A stretch of 64,000 nt of DNA, from positions 1 through 64,000 of the forward strand of contig JAFXJX010000058.1 of the NCBI GenBank assembly GCA_017532025.1, in the 5' to 3' direction. This stretch comes from Clostridia bacterium (GTDB taxonomy: Bacteria > Bacillota > Clostridia > Oscillospirales > CAG-272). Position 1 is the first letter of the stretch; each line of letters opens with the position of its first letter. A model generated the notes under the pieces. It was not told the DNA's origin. It saw only the letters and a program-made list of their open reading frames with translations, and did not search any database. The translations under genes and the position numbers were made by a program. Below are positions 1-7,928 of the stretch, one piece after another.

Positions 1-424
1 CTGCGGTTGCTTCGCAAAGTAATACACAAGATTTACCCGAATATGCAAATCTTAAACAAGATTATTACGGGATCTTATGTTATGTTCTTTTGAAAAAGGA
101 AATTACAACTTCAATTGAACAATTTATTGAACGAGTAGATTAACGAATTGACGAATTGAGCGATGCTTCTGTTCCGTTTAATTTTGATATTCACGCTATG
201 ATTTTTTCGGACAATGTCCCCCGCCTTAGAAGCAGCTCTACATAAGGCTTTTGAAAATAAGAAGCTCAATATGGTTAATCAGCACAGAGAGTTTTTCAAT
301 GTAACGCTTGACGAAATAAAGACGGTGGTTATGAAAAACTTCGACAAATCGGTAGAGTTTATGGAAGCACCTGAAGCCAAGCAGTACAGAACGTCGTTAA
401 AAATGAAAGAGAACAAACAAAATT
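1..424 (+). pseudogene. Decayed GIY-YIG/T5orf172 (DUF4041-like) gene, 3' part
   Basis: The frame that is open at the left edge stops with TAA at 141-143. The same frame then encodes RIDELSDASVPFNFDIHAMI, typical of the T5orf172/DUF4041 GIY-YIG nuclease-like family. At 218-222 a run of five C shifts the frame by one, after which the matching continuation (ALEAALHKAF, then REFFNVTLDEI, then KNFDKSVEF and EAKQYRTSLKM) runs to about 424. Removing one C restores DNVPALEAALHKAF. The family C-terminus stop is also missing, because the frame runs on into unrelated sequence. What is seen is an in-frame stop, a frameshift and a lost end, so I call it a pseudogene. The family assignment is from memory of the motif string. 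The segment before the TAA (3-140) may belong to the same gene or to an unrelated fragment. Confidence 0.7.
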
Positions 425-537
425 TCGCTCTCTGCCAGAATATCCCCGCCCGACAGCCCTCTGAACCTTGGCTTGCGGTATCATTCACGATAACCGCTTC
501 TCTTCTAACCGCAAGCCTTAGCAAAGCTTCGCTCTCT

Positions 538-567
538 GCAAGGTTCGAGTCCGTAAAGGTCGTTTGC
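538..567 (+). repeat. Degenerate copy of tRNA 3' region in inverted orientation
   Basis: On the plus strand the segment contains AGGTTCGAGTCC, identical to the T-arm of the minus-strand tRNA-Leu at 612-694. It is followed about 15 nt later by GCACCAGAAAAACC, the tRNA 3' end plus flank. The T-stem cannot form and no other tRNA parts are present, so this is not a tRNA gene. It extends the palindrome at 568-615 outward and looks like an inverted duplication of the tRNA tail. Confidence 0.5.
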
Positions 568-615
568 ACCAGAAAAACCGAGAGGGAGCGAATGCTCCCT
601 CTCGGTTTTTCTGGT
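568..615 (-). terminator. Long perfect palindrome; terminator of tRNA-Leu
   Basis: Two 22-bp perfectly complementary arms (568-589 and 594-615) surround a 4-nt loop. The inner GC-rich stem (CCGAGAGGGAGC) is followed in both directions by five T residues, so it can end transcription from either side. The outer part of the right arm is the CCA end of the tRNA itself, which is unusual. Confidence 0.75.
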
Positions 616-694
616 GCGGGCGACAGGACTCGAACCTGCACGGGTGAACCACTGGTTCCTAAGACCAGCGCGTCTGCCATTCCGCCACGCCCGC
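612..694 (-). tRNA. tRNA-Leu (anticodon UAG)
   Basis: Read on the minus strand, the gene starts GCGGGCGTGGCGGAATGGCA, has an anticodon arm CTGGT-CTTAGGA-ACCAG with anticodon TAG, a class-II variable arm, the T-arm GCAGGTTCGAGTCCTGT, and an acceptor GCGGGC/GCCCGC with an encoded A-CCA end. UAG reads CUN leucine codons. It lies just downstream of the BSP peptidase gene and may be read from an upstream promoter. The weak hairpin between them (about 700-725) lacks a good T-tract. Confidence 0.95.
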
Positions 695-735
695 GTATCA
701 CCGCCCTGCCCTATGCAGAGCGGTATTTTTTAGAA

Positions 736-1332
736 TTAGCTGTTAGCCTTTGCGTAATCGTCCCAAAGCTCATCCACCGTCTTGCCGGTGAATTCCACCC
801 AGCAATTATCGGTGTATTCGCCCTTTTTGAGAAGGTCGTTGAGCTTTCTGTTGATGTCCTTATCCACGTTATCTTCAAGCCAAATGAGGAAAGAAGCGGT
901 CACGCGGTAAGCCTGTGTATAGTGGTGTTTGGGGTTGTACTTGGGAAGCGCCCATCCGGCTTCCTTGTTGTAAACACCGAACTTTTCTCTGCCGTAGTCT
1001 GCAAGACCCTCAGTGAGCCAACCGGGCTCAAACTGGGGATAACGCTGCGCCACGTGAATCCACTCGTGGATCAAGCTGTCAGCATCGAGCTTATGCTTTT
1101 CATAGTATGCAGTACCCATGATCACCTTGCCGGTTTCGGTATAAGTGGCGGCAACGCCCTTATATTCGGGAACAGGCACGATCGAAGTCTTTAAGAGTTC
1201 GCCGTAATTAAAGAAATCGCAGATGTCTTTATACTTCTTGTCGAAGCAATCGATGATCATATTGTAAAGATTTTCATCGATCAAGCCTGCGCTGTTGTCA
1301 AAAGTCAAATACTGTTCGGAAAGTTTTGTCAT
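736..1332 (-). CDS. Basic secretory protein (BSP)-family putative metallopeptidase
   Basis: This 198-residue protein has HEWIHVAQ near residue 92 and PGWLTEGLADYGR near residue 105. That is the HExxH-like zinc site and following helix of the plant/bacterial BSP family (related to M-type gluzincins). There is no signal peptide, so it is predicted to be cytoplasmic, which is unlike plant members. I prefer the start at 1332 (MTKLSEQ): GGAG sits 6 nt upstream, within the codons of an alternative ATG at 1344. It follows the Gfo/Idh/MocA gene on the same strand after an 83-bp gap and could be the last gene of that operon. The peptidase activity is inferred from the motif; no substrate can be guessed. 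Confidence 0.75.
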   Translation of the reverse strand: MTKLSEQYLTFDNSAGLIDENLYNMIIDCFDKKYKDICDFFNYGELLKTSIVPVPEYKGVAATYTETGKVIMGTAYYEKHKLDADSLIHEWIHVAQRYPQFEPGWLTEGLADYGREKFGVYNKEAGWALPKYNPKHHYTQAYRVTASFLIWLEDNVDKDINRKLNDLLKKGEYTDNCWVEFTGKTVDELWDDYAKANS

Positions 1333-1415
1333 TGTTTGCTCCATTTCTCGTTTAAGTATTATATTTCACACACGGCATCTGCATAGCCCGACTCACCGCG
1401 TGTATGATTCATCGA

Positions 1416-2477
1416 TCAGTCGATTACAACCTCATGTCCGGTTCTTGCCGATTCATATACACCGTCAAGAATCTTCATCAGCATCACGCCGTCCTCGGCA
1501 GGCGCAATACAAGCCGCCTTGCCCTGCACGCATTCCACAAAATGATTGATCTCATTTTCGAAGATCACGTTAAAATCAAGCGCTGTTTCAATGCCCGAAA
1601 GGGTCATATCGGTCATGTAACCGTTCATTTCGCTGTAAAGTTCAAGTTTCGGATCCATCTTGGCGCCGCCCTTGGTACCAAACAGCTCAATTTTACCCTC
1701 GTTCTTTTTAATGTTCAGCGAAAATGCCGCTTCAATCGAAAGCACCGCGCCGTTATCAAAACGAATCATGGCACTGGCAAGGTCTTCCACGTTGCAAATA
1801 TCGTGATCGGTCGCGCCGGTAGAACGGTAAGCCTTGGTTGCCTTGATATCGGGTCTGTCGAGAAGCTTCTGGAAGGTTGCGCCGTACACCGAAACAGGCT
1901 TCGGATTGCCAAGCATAAAGCGCACAAGGTCAATCACGTGAACACCAAGGTCAATGAGAGGACCGCCGCCCGAAAGCGCCTTGTTACCAAACCAACCGCC
2001 GGGGTTGCCGTGGCGGCGAAGATACGTCGCCTTGGTATAATACAGCTCGCCAAAGTAGTCAGAATCGAGAAATTCTCTCACGATCTTGGCATCATTGCCG
2101 TGGCGGCGAACAAAACCAATCATCAACAGCTTGCCGCATTCCTTGGCAGTATCCGCCATTTCCTGCGCTTCTTTGGCATTCATTGCCATCGGCTTTTCAC
2201 AAAGCACGTGCTTGCCGGCTTTCAAAGCGGCAATGGTACAAGGCGCGTGCGCCGCATTCCATGTACAAACGCTGACCGCTTCAATTTCGGGAACAGCAGC
2301 AAACATTTCGTTCATATCGGTAAAAAGCTTTGTCACACCCCATTTTTCACCCATAAAGGCAAGTCTTTCGGGGTTGATATCGCAAAACGCCACCACATTC
2401 ACTTCGGGGTTAGCGCGATACGCAAGCATATGTGTTTCGGCAATGTTACCAACGCCAATAATCGCAATATTGATCAT
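1416..2477 (-). CDS. Gfo/Idh/MocA-family oxidoreductase
   Basis: This 353-residue NAD(P)-dependent dehydrogenase has an N-terminal Rossmann fold with GVGNIA at residues 8-13, the family signature EKPM near residue 94 and the C-terminal GGGPLIDLGVHVID motif near residues 167-180. Family members oxidise or reduce sugars, inositols and related polyols; the exact substrate cannot be read from sequence. AGAGG lies 8 nt before the ATG. It follows the TIM-barrel isomerase gene by 18 bp. That pairing is common in sugar or inositol-like catabolic operons and suggests the two enzymes work on the same carbohydrate. Confidence 0.9.
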   Translation of the reverse strand: MINIAIIGVGNIAETHMLAYRANPEVNVVAFCDINPERLAFMGEKWGVTKLFTDMNEMFAAVPEIEAVSVCTWNAAHAPCTIAALKAGKHVLCEKPMAMNAKEAQEMADTAKECGKLLMIGFVRRHGNDAKIVREFLDSDYFGELYYTKATYLRRHGNPGGWFGNKALSGGGPLIDLGVHVIDLVRFMLGNPKPVSVYGATFQKLLDRPDIKATKAYRSTGATDHDICNVEDLASAMIRFDNGAVLSIEAAFSLNIKKNEGKIELFGTKGGAKMDPKLELYSEMNGYMTDMTLSGIETALDFNVIFENEINHFVECVQGKAACIAPAEDGVMLMKILDGVYESARTGHEVVID

Positions 2478-2495
2478 TTTCGTATCCTCTCTGTT

Positions 2496-3347
2496 TTATC
2501 TGCCTGTCAGATTGTTCAGGAACACAACCGCGTCTCGAATATCCTTTTCGGGATCCTCGCCCACTTCTCTTTCAATCGTCAAGAAGCCGCGGTAGCCAAT
2601 CTCGTCAAGTGCCTTGATGTAATTCGGGAAATCCACCGAGCCTTTACCGAGCGGCACTTCCCTGTACGCCTTGCCAAGATGGGCAAGTGCATCGTCAACC
2701 ACCTTGTAGATCATTTCGGGGTCTTTATCAAACAGCTTGATGCCGTCTTTGGCATGGGTATGAACAATATAATCTTTGAGCGTGTAAACCGCCTTCACGG
2801 GGTCATCACCGGTTACCATCACAAAATTCGCAGGGTCAAGGTTCACAGCCACACCGCGGCTGCCGAGCGAATCAAGAAAGCCTTTCAAAACGTCTGCCGT
2901 TTCGGGGCCTGTTTCAATGGCAAAATGTGCCTGCATCGTGTCGGCATATTCGGCAAGCGTGTGGCAAGCCTCTTGCATGATCTTATAACGGTCGTGCGAG
3001 GGGTCTTTCGGAATCACGCCGATATGCGTTGTCACCACGTTGGTTTCAAGCTCCTTGGCAAGCTCCAGAATGCGCTTGGATTTTTCAATCAGCGCGGGAT
3101 TTCTCTCAGCATTGCCAAAACCGAAGCCAAGGTCACCGCAAAGGACGGAAAACACAAGACCATTGTCACGCATGGTAGCCATGATTTCATTTTTTCGGGT
3201 TGCTGTCATATTTTCGGGCGAGTTTTCACCCGTTGTGGAATACATCTGAAGACCCACAGCACCAAGAGCCGCTGCCTTGCGAATGGCAGTAAAGGTATCG
3301 GTGCGGAAGGAATCAAGCATTGCGCCGATCGGAAAAGGATACATCAT
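2496..3347 (-). CDS. Sugar phosphate isomerase/epimerase family protein (TIM barrel)
   Basis: The 283-residue protein matches the AP-endonuclease-2-like TIM-barrel superfamily (IolE, IolI, hydroxypyruvate isomerase relatives). Metal-binding positions typical of the fold appear as AIETGPE (near residue 143), NLDPANF (near 170), HTHAKD (near 196) and TIEREVG (near 260). AGGAG precedes the first of two tandem ATG codons by 5 nt. It is the middle gene of the operon driven from 3659-3687 and is closely followed by the Gfo/Idh/MocA gene. A sugar keto-isomerase or epimerase role is inferred from family and neighbour, and the substrate is unknown. Confidence 0.88.
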   Translation of the reverse strand: MMYPFPIGAMLDSFRTDTFTAIRKAAALGAVGLQMYSTTGENSPENMTATRKNEIMATMRDNGLVFSVLCGDLGFGFGNAERNPALIEKSKRILELAKELETNVVTTHIGVIPKDPSHDRYKIMQEACHTLAEYADTMQAHFAIETGPETADVLKGFLDSLGSRGVAVNLDPANFVMVTGDDPVKAVYTLKDYIVHTHAKDGIKLFDKDPEMIYKVVDDALAHLGKAYREVPLGKGSVDFPNYIKALDEIGYRGFLTIEREVGEDPEKDIRDAVVFLNNLTGR

Positions 3348-3362
3348 GTTTACTCCTGTCTT

Positions 3363-3608
3363 TTATCGTGTTTCAATCGTATATGTAGCATCGGCAAGCA
3401 ATGCCACCGATGCGGGAACGCTTTTGGATGCGGCAATCTTTCTGAGTGCCGCCAAGTGATAGCCGTTTTGGAAGATCGCCGCCACCGCAATTCTGCGATT
3501 CTTCGCCGATTTTTCGGAATAGGCGGAAAAGTCTCCTCTGCCGCATTTGAGTTCAAAATACTGCTCAGCAAAAAGACGCATCCCCACAACCGAAAGCCAT
3601 TCTTCCAT
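3363..3608 (-). CDS. Small hypothetical protein, first gene of the dehydrogenase operon
   Basis: I do not recognise this 81-residue protein. It is soluble, with a helix-forming N-terminus (MEEWLSVVGMRLFAEQYFEL) and the sequence KNRRIAVAAIFQNGYHLAALR in the middle. The start at 3608 has GAGG 5 nt upstream. An in-frame GTG at 3653 or ATG at 3650 lies almost at the predicted transcription start and has no ribosome site. It ends 16 bp before the TIM-barrel gene, so the two are probably co-transcribed. Confidence 0.55.
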   Translation of the reverse strand: MEEWLSVVGMRLFAEQYFELKCGRGDFSAYSEKSAKNRRIAVAAIFQNGYHLAALRKIAASKSVPASVALLADATYTIETR

Positions 3609-3658
3609 CAAGCCCTCTTCATACAGCGAGAGCGGCGTGTCGTTACCCATCACCGAAA

Positions 3659-3687
3659 ATTATACCTCATTTCCCCATCAATGTCAA
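3659..3687 (-). promoter_or_regulatory. Sigma-A promoter of the small protein/TIM barrel/dehydrogenase operon
   Basis: The minus strand reads TTGACA (3682-3687), a 17-bp spacer, then TATAAT (3659-3664): both consensus hexamers at ideal spacing. Confidence 0.85.
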
Positions 3688-3726
3688 CCGAAAAACAAAA
3701 CAAAATAGCCAAATTTCAACTTTTTC

Positions 3727-5001
3727 TTAAAAAATTTTTTCAAGCGCCGCTTTCACTTCTCCGTACATATACAAAGAGCCGAGTGCAGCCACCGCATAGT
3801 TGTTTGTCTTCGCCTGTGAAAGCGCCGCTGTCACGGCAGCCCCCACACTGTCAAAGCTTTCGGCATCCACGCCTTTTGCTCGGTAAAGCGCGGCGAGGTC
3901 TTTTGCCGCCAATGCGCGCGGATTGTCCGGCGTTACGGTAAATACCTTATTGGCAAAGCGTACAAGCTTGTCTGCCATGGCATCATACGCTTTATCTGCC
4001 ATCACACCTGTAACAAGATACAGCTTTTCGTTTCCGAAATAATGCGCAAACGCTTCGCACGCCGCATCAATACCCTGCATATTGTGTGAGCCGTCAAACA
4101 GAAAGAGAGGCTTCTCAGAAAGCACTTCAAAGCGCGCCTTCCATTTGGTCTTGGCAATGCCCTCTCGGATGGCAGAATCGGCAATCACAAGCCCGCGTGT
4201 ATTGAGGATCCTTGCCGCCGTCACCACCGTGGCAAGATTTTTTGGCTGGTACAAGCCAAGAAGCGGCAAGTCAAGGTCTTCCATGCCGTCATAATCAAGT
4301 ACCGTACCTGAAAAATCCGCTTTTTTCACCCTGAGAGAGCTGCGGTCGGTCTGATAAAAAGGCGCGTTTTTCCCATTTGCCGTCGATTCGATGATCTCTT
4401 TCACCGAAGGAATTTCGCCCCCGTATAAAACAGGCACGCCCTCTTTGATCACGCCAGCCTTTTCAGCGGCAATCTGTTCCACTGTATCGCCAAGAAAGCC
4501 CACGTGGTCAAGTGCAATTCCCGTGATGATTGAAAGATAGGGATTGTCAATCACATTGGTGGAATCAAGCCTTCCGCCCATGCCCACTTCGAGCACCACG
4601 ACATCACAGCCCTTTTCTTTGAAGTACACAAAGCCAAGTGCAGTGATCAGTTCAAATTCGGTGGGCGGGTCGTCCATCGCTTCGGCAATCGGCGCAATTT
4701 CACTCACCAAACGGCAAAGCTCGTCATTGTTGATCGGATTTCCGTTATACATGATGCGCTCGTTGAACGTTTCAATATAAGGCGAGGTAAAAAGCCCCAC
4801 CTTGTAGCCCGCCTCGCGCAAGATCGAATCGAGCATCGCGGAGGTTGATCCTTTGCCGTTTGTCCCTGCAATATGCACACAGCGAAGGGATTTTTCGGGA
4901 TTGCCGAGAGCTGAAAGAAGCTCGGTAATGCGTGAAAGCCCCGGGCGGCTTCCTCGCCAATTCACCGAATGAATATAAGCAATCGTTTCTTCGTACGTCA
5001 T
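3727..5001 (-). CDS. folC: Bifunctional folylpolyglutamate synthase/dihydrofolate synthase
   Basis: This 424-residue ATP-dependent ligase adds glutamate to dihydropteroate or tetrahydrofolate, retaining folates in the cytoplasm. The Mur-ligase P-loop GTNGKGSTSAML lies near residues 45-56, followed by the family motifs FTSPYIETFNERI and EVGMGGRLDSTN, and the C-terminal FDGSHN near residue 305. Start: GAGGAGG precedes the ATG at 5001, which overlaps the folT stop by four bases (ATGA). Upstream in-frame codons lie inside folT and have no such site. The pair is one transcription unit under the THF riboswitch, so uptake and polyglutamylation are controlled together. Confidence 0.96.
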   Translation of the reverse strand: MTYEETIAYIHSVNWRGSRPGLSRITELLSALGNPEKSLRCVHIAGTNGKGSTSAMLDSILREAGYKVGLFTSPYIETFNERIMYNGNPINNDELCRLVSEIAPIAEAMDDPPTEFELITALGFVYFKEKGCDVVVLEVGMGGRLDSTNVIDNPYLSIITGIALDHVGFLGDTVEQIAAEKAGVIKEGVPVLYGGEIPSVKEIIESTANGKNAPFYQTDRSSLRVKKADFSGTVLDYDGMEDLDLPLLGLYQPKNLATVVTAARILNTRGLVIADSAIREGIAKTKWKARFEVLSEKPLFLFDGSHNMQGIDAACEAFAHYFGNEKLYLVTGVMADKAYDAMADKLVRFANKVFTVTPDNPRALAAKDLAALYRAKGVDAESFDSVGAAVTAALSQAKTNNYAVAALGSLYMYGEVKAALEKIF

Positions 5002-5522
5002 TTTTTCAACCTCCTCACAGCTTTTTGAATTGCGGGATTTGTGCCGAGAAGCACAAGCACAGCAGCAATCACAACACTTTCTAAAAGCACGATGGGTCCC
5101 CGCCACACAAGCACGTCAAGGGGTGTTTTGTAGTATATCCAAAGACCAATGCTTTTGATGATCATCGAGCCTGCAATATGCGGCACAAAGGCAGACAGCA
5201 CAAGCGAGGATTTCGTCAGCTTTTTGCCGAGAAAACCCGCAAGCAGTCCTTCCACCGCGCAACCGACCGTCACAAGCGGAATCAAATAACCGGGGCCGTA
5301 AAACGCGAAACAACCCACAATATCGCCCACAAGTCCCACTGCCATACCCACGATCGGACCGAAGAAGCAGCCTGCCAAAAGAATTGGCAAACTGCCAAGC
5401 CCGATGCGATGCGAAGAGCCGATCTTGATCGAAGCGTACTGCGCTAAAATCACGGTAAGCGCACAAAGGATCGATGCGAACACCAACACACGCAGATGAT
5501 TTCTGTTTCTTTCTTTTTTCAT
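4998..5522 (-). CDS. folT: Folate ECF-transporter substrate-binding subunit FolT
   Basis: This 174-residue integral membrane S component has about six hydrophobic segments. GLGSLPILLAGCFFGP and GLVGDIVGCF are typical of the folate-specific S subunits of energy-coupling factor transporters. It binds folate and docks on a shared EcfA/A'/T module, which is not encoded in this window, as expected for group II ECF systems. AAAGGAGG lies upstream of the ATG at 5522. Assignment is strengthened by the THF riboswitch directly upstream and by folC overlapping its stop codon. Confidence 0.95.
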   Translation of the reverse strand: MKKERNRNHLRVLVFASILCALTVILAQYASIKIGSSHRIGLGSLPILLAGCFFGPIVGMAVGLVGDIVGCFAFYGPGYLIPLVTVGCAVEGLLAGFLGKKLTKSSLVLSAFVPHIAGSMIIKSIGLWIYYKTPLDVLVWRGPIVLLESVVIAAVLVLLGTNPAIQKAVRRLKK

Positions 5523-5531
5523 AAAAAAATA

Positions 5532-5567
5532 CCTCCTTTATCCTCGTTTCCAAAGCAATAAAGAAGG
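5532..5567 (-). promoter_or_regulatory. Putative SD-sequestering pairing in the folT leader
   Basis: The folT Shine-Dalgarno (AAAGGAGG, 5532-5539) can pair with CCTTCTTT at 5560-5567, allowing one G-U. This lies between the aptamer and the start codon and could be the expression platform of the riboswitch. Seen as complementarity only; the switching model is an inference. Confidence 0.35.
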
Positions 5568-5589
5568 CAAAAAGCTTTTCTTTTGTTTT

Positions 5590-5692
5590 GTGAAGCGGGA
5601 TGCAAGATTCAAACCGCAAGTGAAAACACTTTTCGTTCCGACGGCAACTCCCCGTCCTTCGGACACTTAACGAATGAATCTTTACTCTTCTT
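5590..5692 (-). ncRNA. Tetrahydrofolate (THF) riboswitch
   Basis: The minus-strand leader contains the hallmark strings of the THF aptamer in order: GAAGAGTA, then GATTC, CGTTAAGTGT, a hairpin, CGGTTTGAATC, TTGCATCCCGC and TTC. The GATTC/GAATC and GAAG/CTTC arms pair as P2-like and P1 stems. This matches the class found upstream of folT in Clostridia and Lactobacillales. Ligand binding normally represses folate uptake genes. The promoter lies 30 nt upstream of the aptamer and the folT start about 70 nt downstream. Confidence 0.92.
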
Positions 5693-5722
5693 TGGCACAA
5701 CGCCATAATCTCTGACAAAAAC

Positions 5723-5750
5723 AGTATATCACAAATGAAAAAAAAGTCAA
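5723..5750 (-). promoter_or_regulatory. Promoter of the folT-folC riboswitch transcript
   Basis: Minus strand: TTGACT (5745-5750), 16-bp spacer, TATACT (5723-5728). Confidence 0.75.
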
Positions 5751-5850
5751 TATTTCCCGCAAGAAAAATCATTTTTTCTTTTTGTCGCATGAGTTTTTTG
5801 TTATTATTATAATATTTTTGCTGAATTCAAAAAAAATTGACAAACCATTC

Positions 5851-5879
5851 TTGCATTGTGCCAAGAAAAAGAGTATAAT
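5851..5879 (+). promoter_or_regulatory. Promoter of the ABC transporter gene
   Basis: TTGCAT (5851-5856), 17-bp spacer, TATAAT (5874-5879). A TTGACA at 5836 is too far from the -10 element to be its partner. Confidence 0.7.
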
Positions 5880-5920
5880 GCTATGTGTAATATTATGTGT
5901 ACTGTAAAGGAAGTGATTCT

Positions 5921-7915
5921 ATGGGTCCCGGAGGATTCGGACCGCCCGGCGGACGCGAAGATATGTACGCGAAACTTCGTGAACCCAAACCGAAAAACAT
6001 CAAAGAAATACCGCGCTACTTAAAGAACATCACCAAGACCTTCTTTGTTCGTCTGTTTTATACCGTAGCACTTGTTTGGGAAGCCAAGCCGTCACTTGTC
6101 TTTTTGATGGCGTTTATGGCAATCTTCAACGGTGTCATTCCGGTTGTCAGCGCTTATATCACTGCGAATCTTATTAACGTCATTACCGCTTCGTTAAGCG
6201 GCAATGCAAGCAGCAACGATGTTCTCATCGCCCTCATGTGGCAATTCGGCTTTATCTTCTTTAACAGCCTTGTCAATACCATCAACAACATCGTCACACG
6301 CATTTCGGGCGAAGTGGTCACCAACCACATTAAGGTTAAGATCATGGAAAAAGCCAAGGACATCGACCTTGCCTCCTTTGATATGCCCGATTTTTATGAG
6401 CGTATGGAAAACGCCAACCGCGAGGCCGGTATGCGCCCCATCCACATTCTGAACGCCACCTTCTCAATGGTCAGCCGTATCATCACCATGGTTTCCTTCA
6501 TTGTGGTGCTGATCCGTATTATGCCCAAGCTCAATCCCCTGGCACCCCTTTTCATGGTGGTGTTCGTTCTGTTCTCGATTCTTTCCGCGGTCGTCAACTT
6601 CATTTTCCGCCGCAAAAACTTTTTGTATATGCGCCACCGTTCCAAAGACCGCCGTCAGATGTCTTACTACTCGGGCGTTCTTGTCAATAAAGACCTTGTG
6701 AAAGAAGTCCGCCTGTTTAACCTTTCGGATCTTTTCATCGGTCGTTATAACGAAGTCTTCGGCAAATATTTCTCGGGCATCAAAAAACTCATCCGCGCCG
6801 AAGGTCTCTGGCAGATTCTCATTACCCTCGGCACATCGGCACTCAACTGCGTGCTCTTTTACATGATCGCCATAGGCATCAGCGAGATCGGTGAGTATTC
6901 GCTCTACACGAACGCATTGAACTCGGTATCTTCCGCTGTTGCCGCGCTCATCACCACCACCGCTACCATTTACGAAGGCACGCTCTTTATTGACAACATG
7001 ATCCTCTTTATGAAAGAGGAAAAAACCATCGTACCGTCTATCCCCAAAGCAAGAGTACCCGAAAAGCACATCGGCCATACCATCGAATTCGAGCACGTCA
7101 GCTTCGCTTATCCGGGTACTGAGCGCAAGGTACTGAACGACATCAACATCAAGCTTGAGCCGCGTGACACGGTGGTGCTTGTCGGTTTGAACGGCGCAGG
7201 CAAAACCACGCTCTTAAAGCTTCTCACCCGTCTTTACGACCCCACAGAGGGCAGAATCCTGCTTGACGGACACGATATCAGAGAATACGACCCCAAAGAG
7301 CTGTACAAAATCTTCGGTATCATCTTCCAAGACTTCGGCAAATACGCCTTCAGTGTCAAAGAAAACATCGCTTTTTCCAAGCACGATCAACCGATTGACA
7401 TGGACGAGATCGAAGAAGCAGCCGTTCAATCGGCATCGGATGAATTCATCCACCGCCTGCCCGACGGCTACGATACCCCTCTTATGCGATACTTTGAGAA
7501 AAACGGCATTGAGCTTTCGATCGGTCAGTGGCAAAAGCTTTCGGTCGCAAGAGCCTTTTACAGCGACAGCGACATTTTAATTCTCGATGAGCCTACAGCC
7601 TCACTTGACCCAATGGCTGAACAGGAGATCTTCAACCAGTTCGACCGTTTGAAAAAAGATAAAACCACCATTTTCGTCTCGCACCGCCTTTCCTCTGCCA
7701 CCACTGCCAATAAGATCATCGTTTTGAAAGAAGGCAGAGTCATTGAGGAAGGTGACCATGCCGCACTCATGGCGCAAAAAGGCGAATACTACACCCTTTT
7801 CTCCACACAGGCAAAGCGCTATATTTCAAGCGAAAACGAATCTGTGCGCGAAGAAAACTTTGCTTCCCATCCACACGGTATGCCAAGACCCCCATTTCAC
7901 CGTAAACCAGATTAA
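5921..7915 (+). CDS. ABC transporter, fused permease and ATP-binding half-transporter
   Basis: This 664-residue type-I ABC exporter half has six predicted membrane helices in residues 55-335. The nucleotide-binding domain carries Walker A GLNGAGKTT near residue 426, Q-loop FQDFGKYAFSV near 472, signature LSIGQWQ near 530 and Walker B ILILDEPTASLD. The signature motif has I/Q variations but keeps the core. The N-terminus is Gly/Pro rich (MGPGGFGPPGG). Start 5921 is chosen because AGGAAG is 7 nt upstream; an earlier ATG at 5897 has no site. No partner half is adjacent, so it is probably homodimeric. The substrate is unknown. The DUF1015 gene follows after 13 bp. Confidence 0.9.
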   Translation: MGPGGFGPPGGREDMYAKLREPKPKNIKEIPRYLKNITKTFFVRLFYTVALVWEAKPSLVFLMAFMAIFNGVIPVVSAYITANLINVITASLSGNASSNDVLIALMWQFGFIFFNSLVNTINNIVTRISGEVVTNHIKVKIMEKAKDIDLASFDMPDFYERMENANREAGMRPIHILNATFSMVSRIITMVSFIVVLIRIMPKLNPLAPLFMVVFVLFSILSAVVNFIFRRKNFLYMRHRSKDRRQMSYYSGVLVNKDLVKEVRLFNLSDLFIGRYNEVFGKYFSGIKKLIRAEGLWQILITLGTSALNCVLFYMIAIGISEIGEYSLYTNALNSVSSAVAALITTTATIYEGTLFIDNMILFMKEEKTIVPSIPKARVPEKHIGHTIEFEHVSFAYPGTERKVLNDINIKLEPRDTVVLVGLNGAGKTTLLKLLTRLYDPTEGRILLDGHDIREYDPKELYKIFGIIFQDFGKYAFSVKENIAFSKHDQPIDMDEIEEAAVQSASDEFIHRLPDGYDTPLMRYFEKNGIELSIGQWQKLSVARAFYSDSDILILDEPTASLDPMAEQEIFNQFDRLKKDKTTIFVSHRLSSATTANKIIVLKEGRVIEEGDHAALMAQKGEYYTLFSTQAKRYISSENESVREENFASHPHGMPRPPFHRKPD

Positions 7916-7928
7916 CAAGGAGATTTTT

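Noticed and set aside
538..570. A second tRNA gene
   Set aside because: Only the T-arm motif and a CCA-like end are present; no acceptor, D- or anticodon arm can be formed.
1404..3941. 845-codon plus-strand frame opposite the Gfo/Idh/MocA operon
   Set aside because: The reverse strand has three well-recognised proteins with ribosome sites; the plus-strand translation is rich in His, Arg and Cys and resembles no family.
7743..7928. Longer N-terminus for the DUF1015 protein
   Set aside because: The extra codons overlap the ABC transporter and the family starts at the ATG with AAGGAG upstream.
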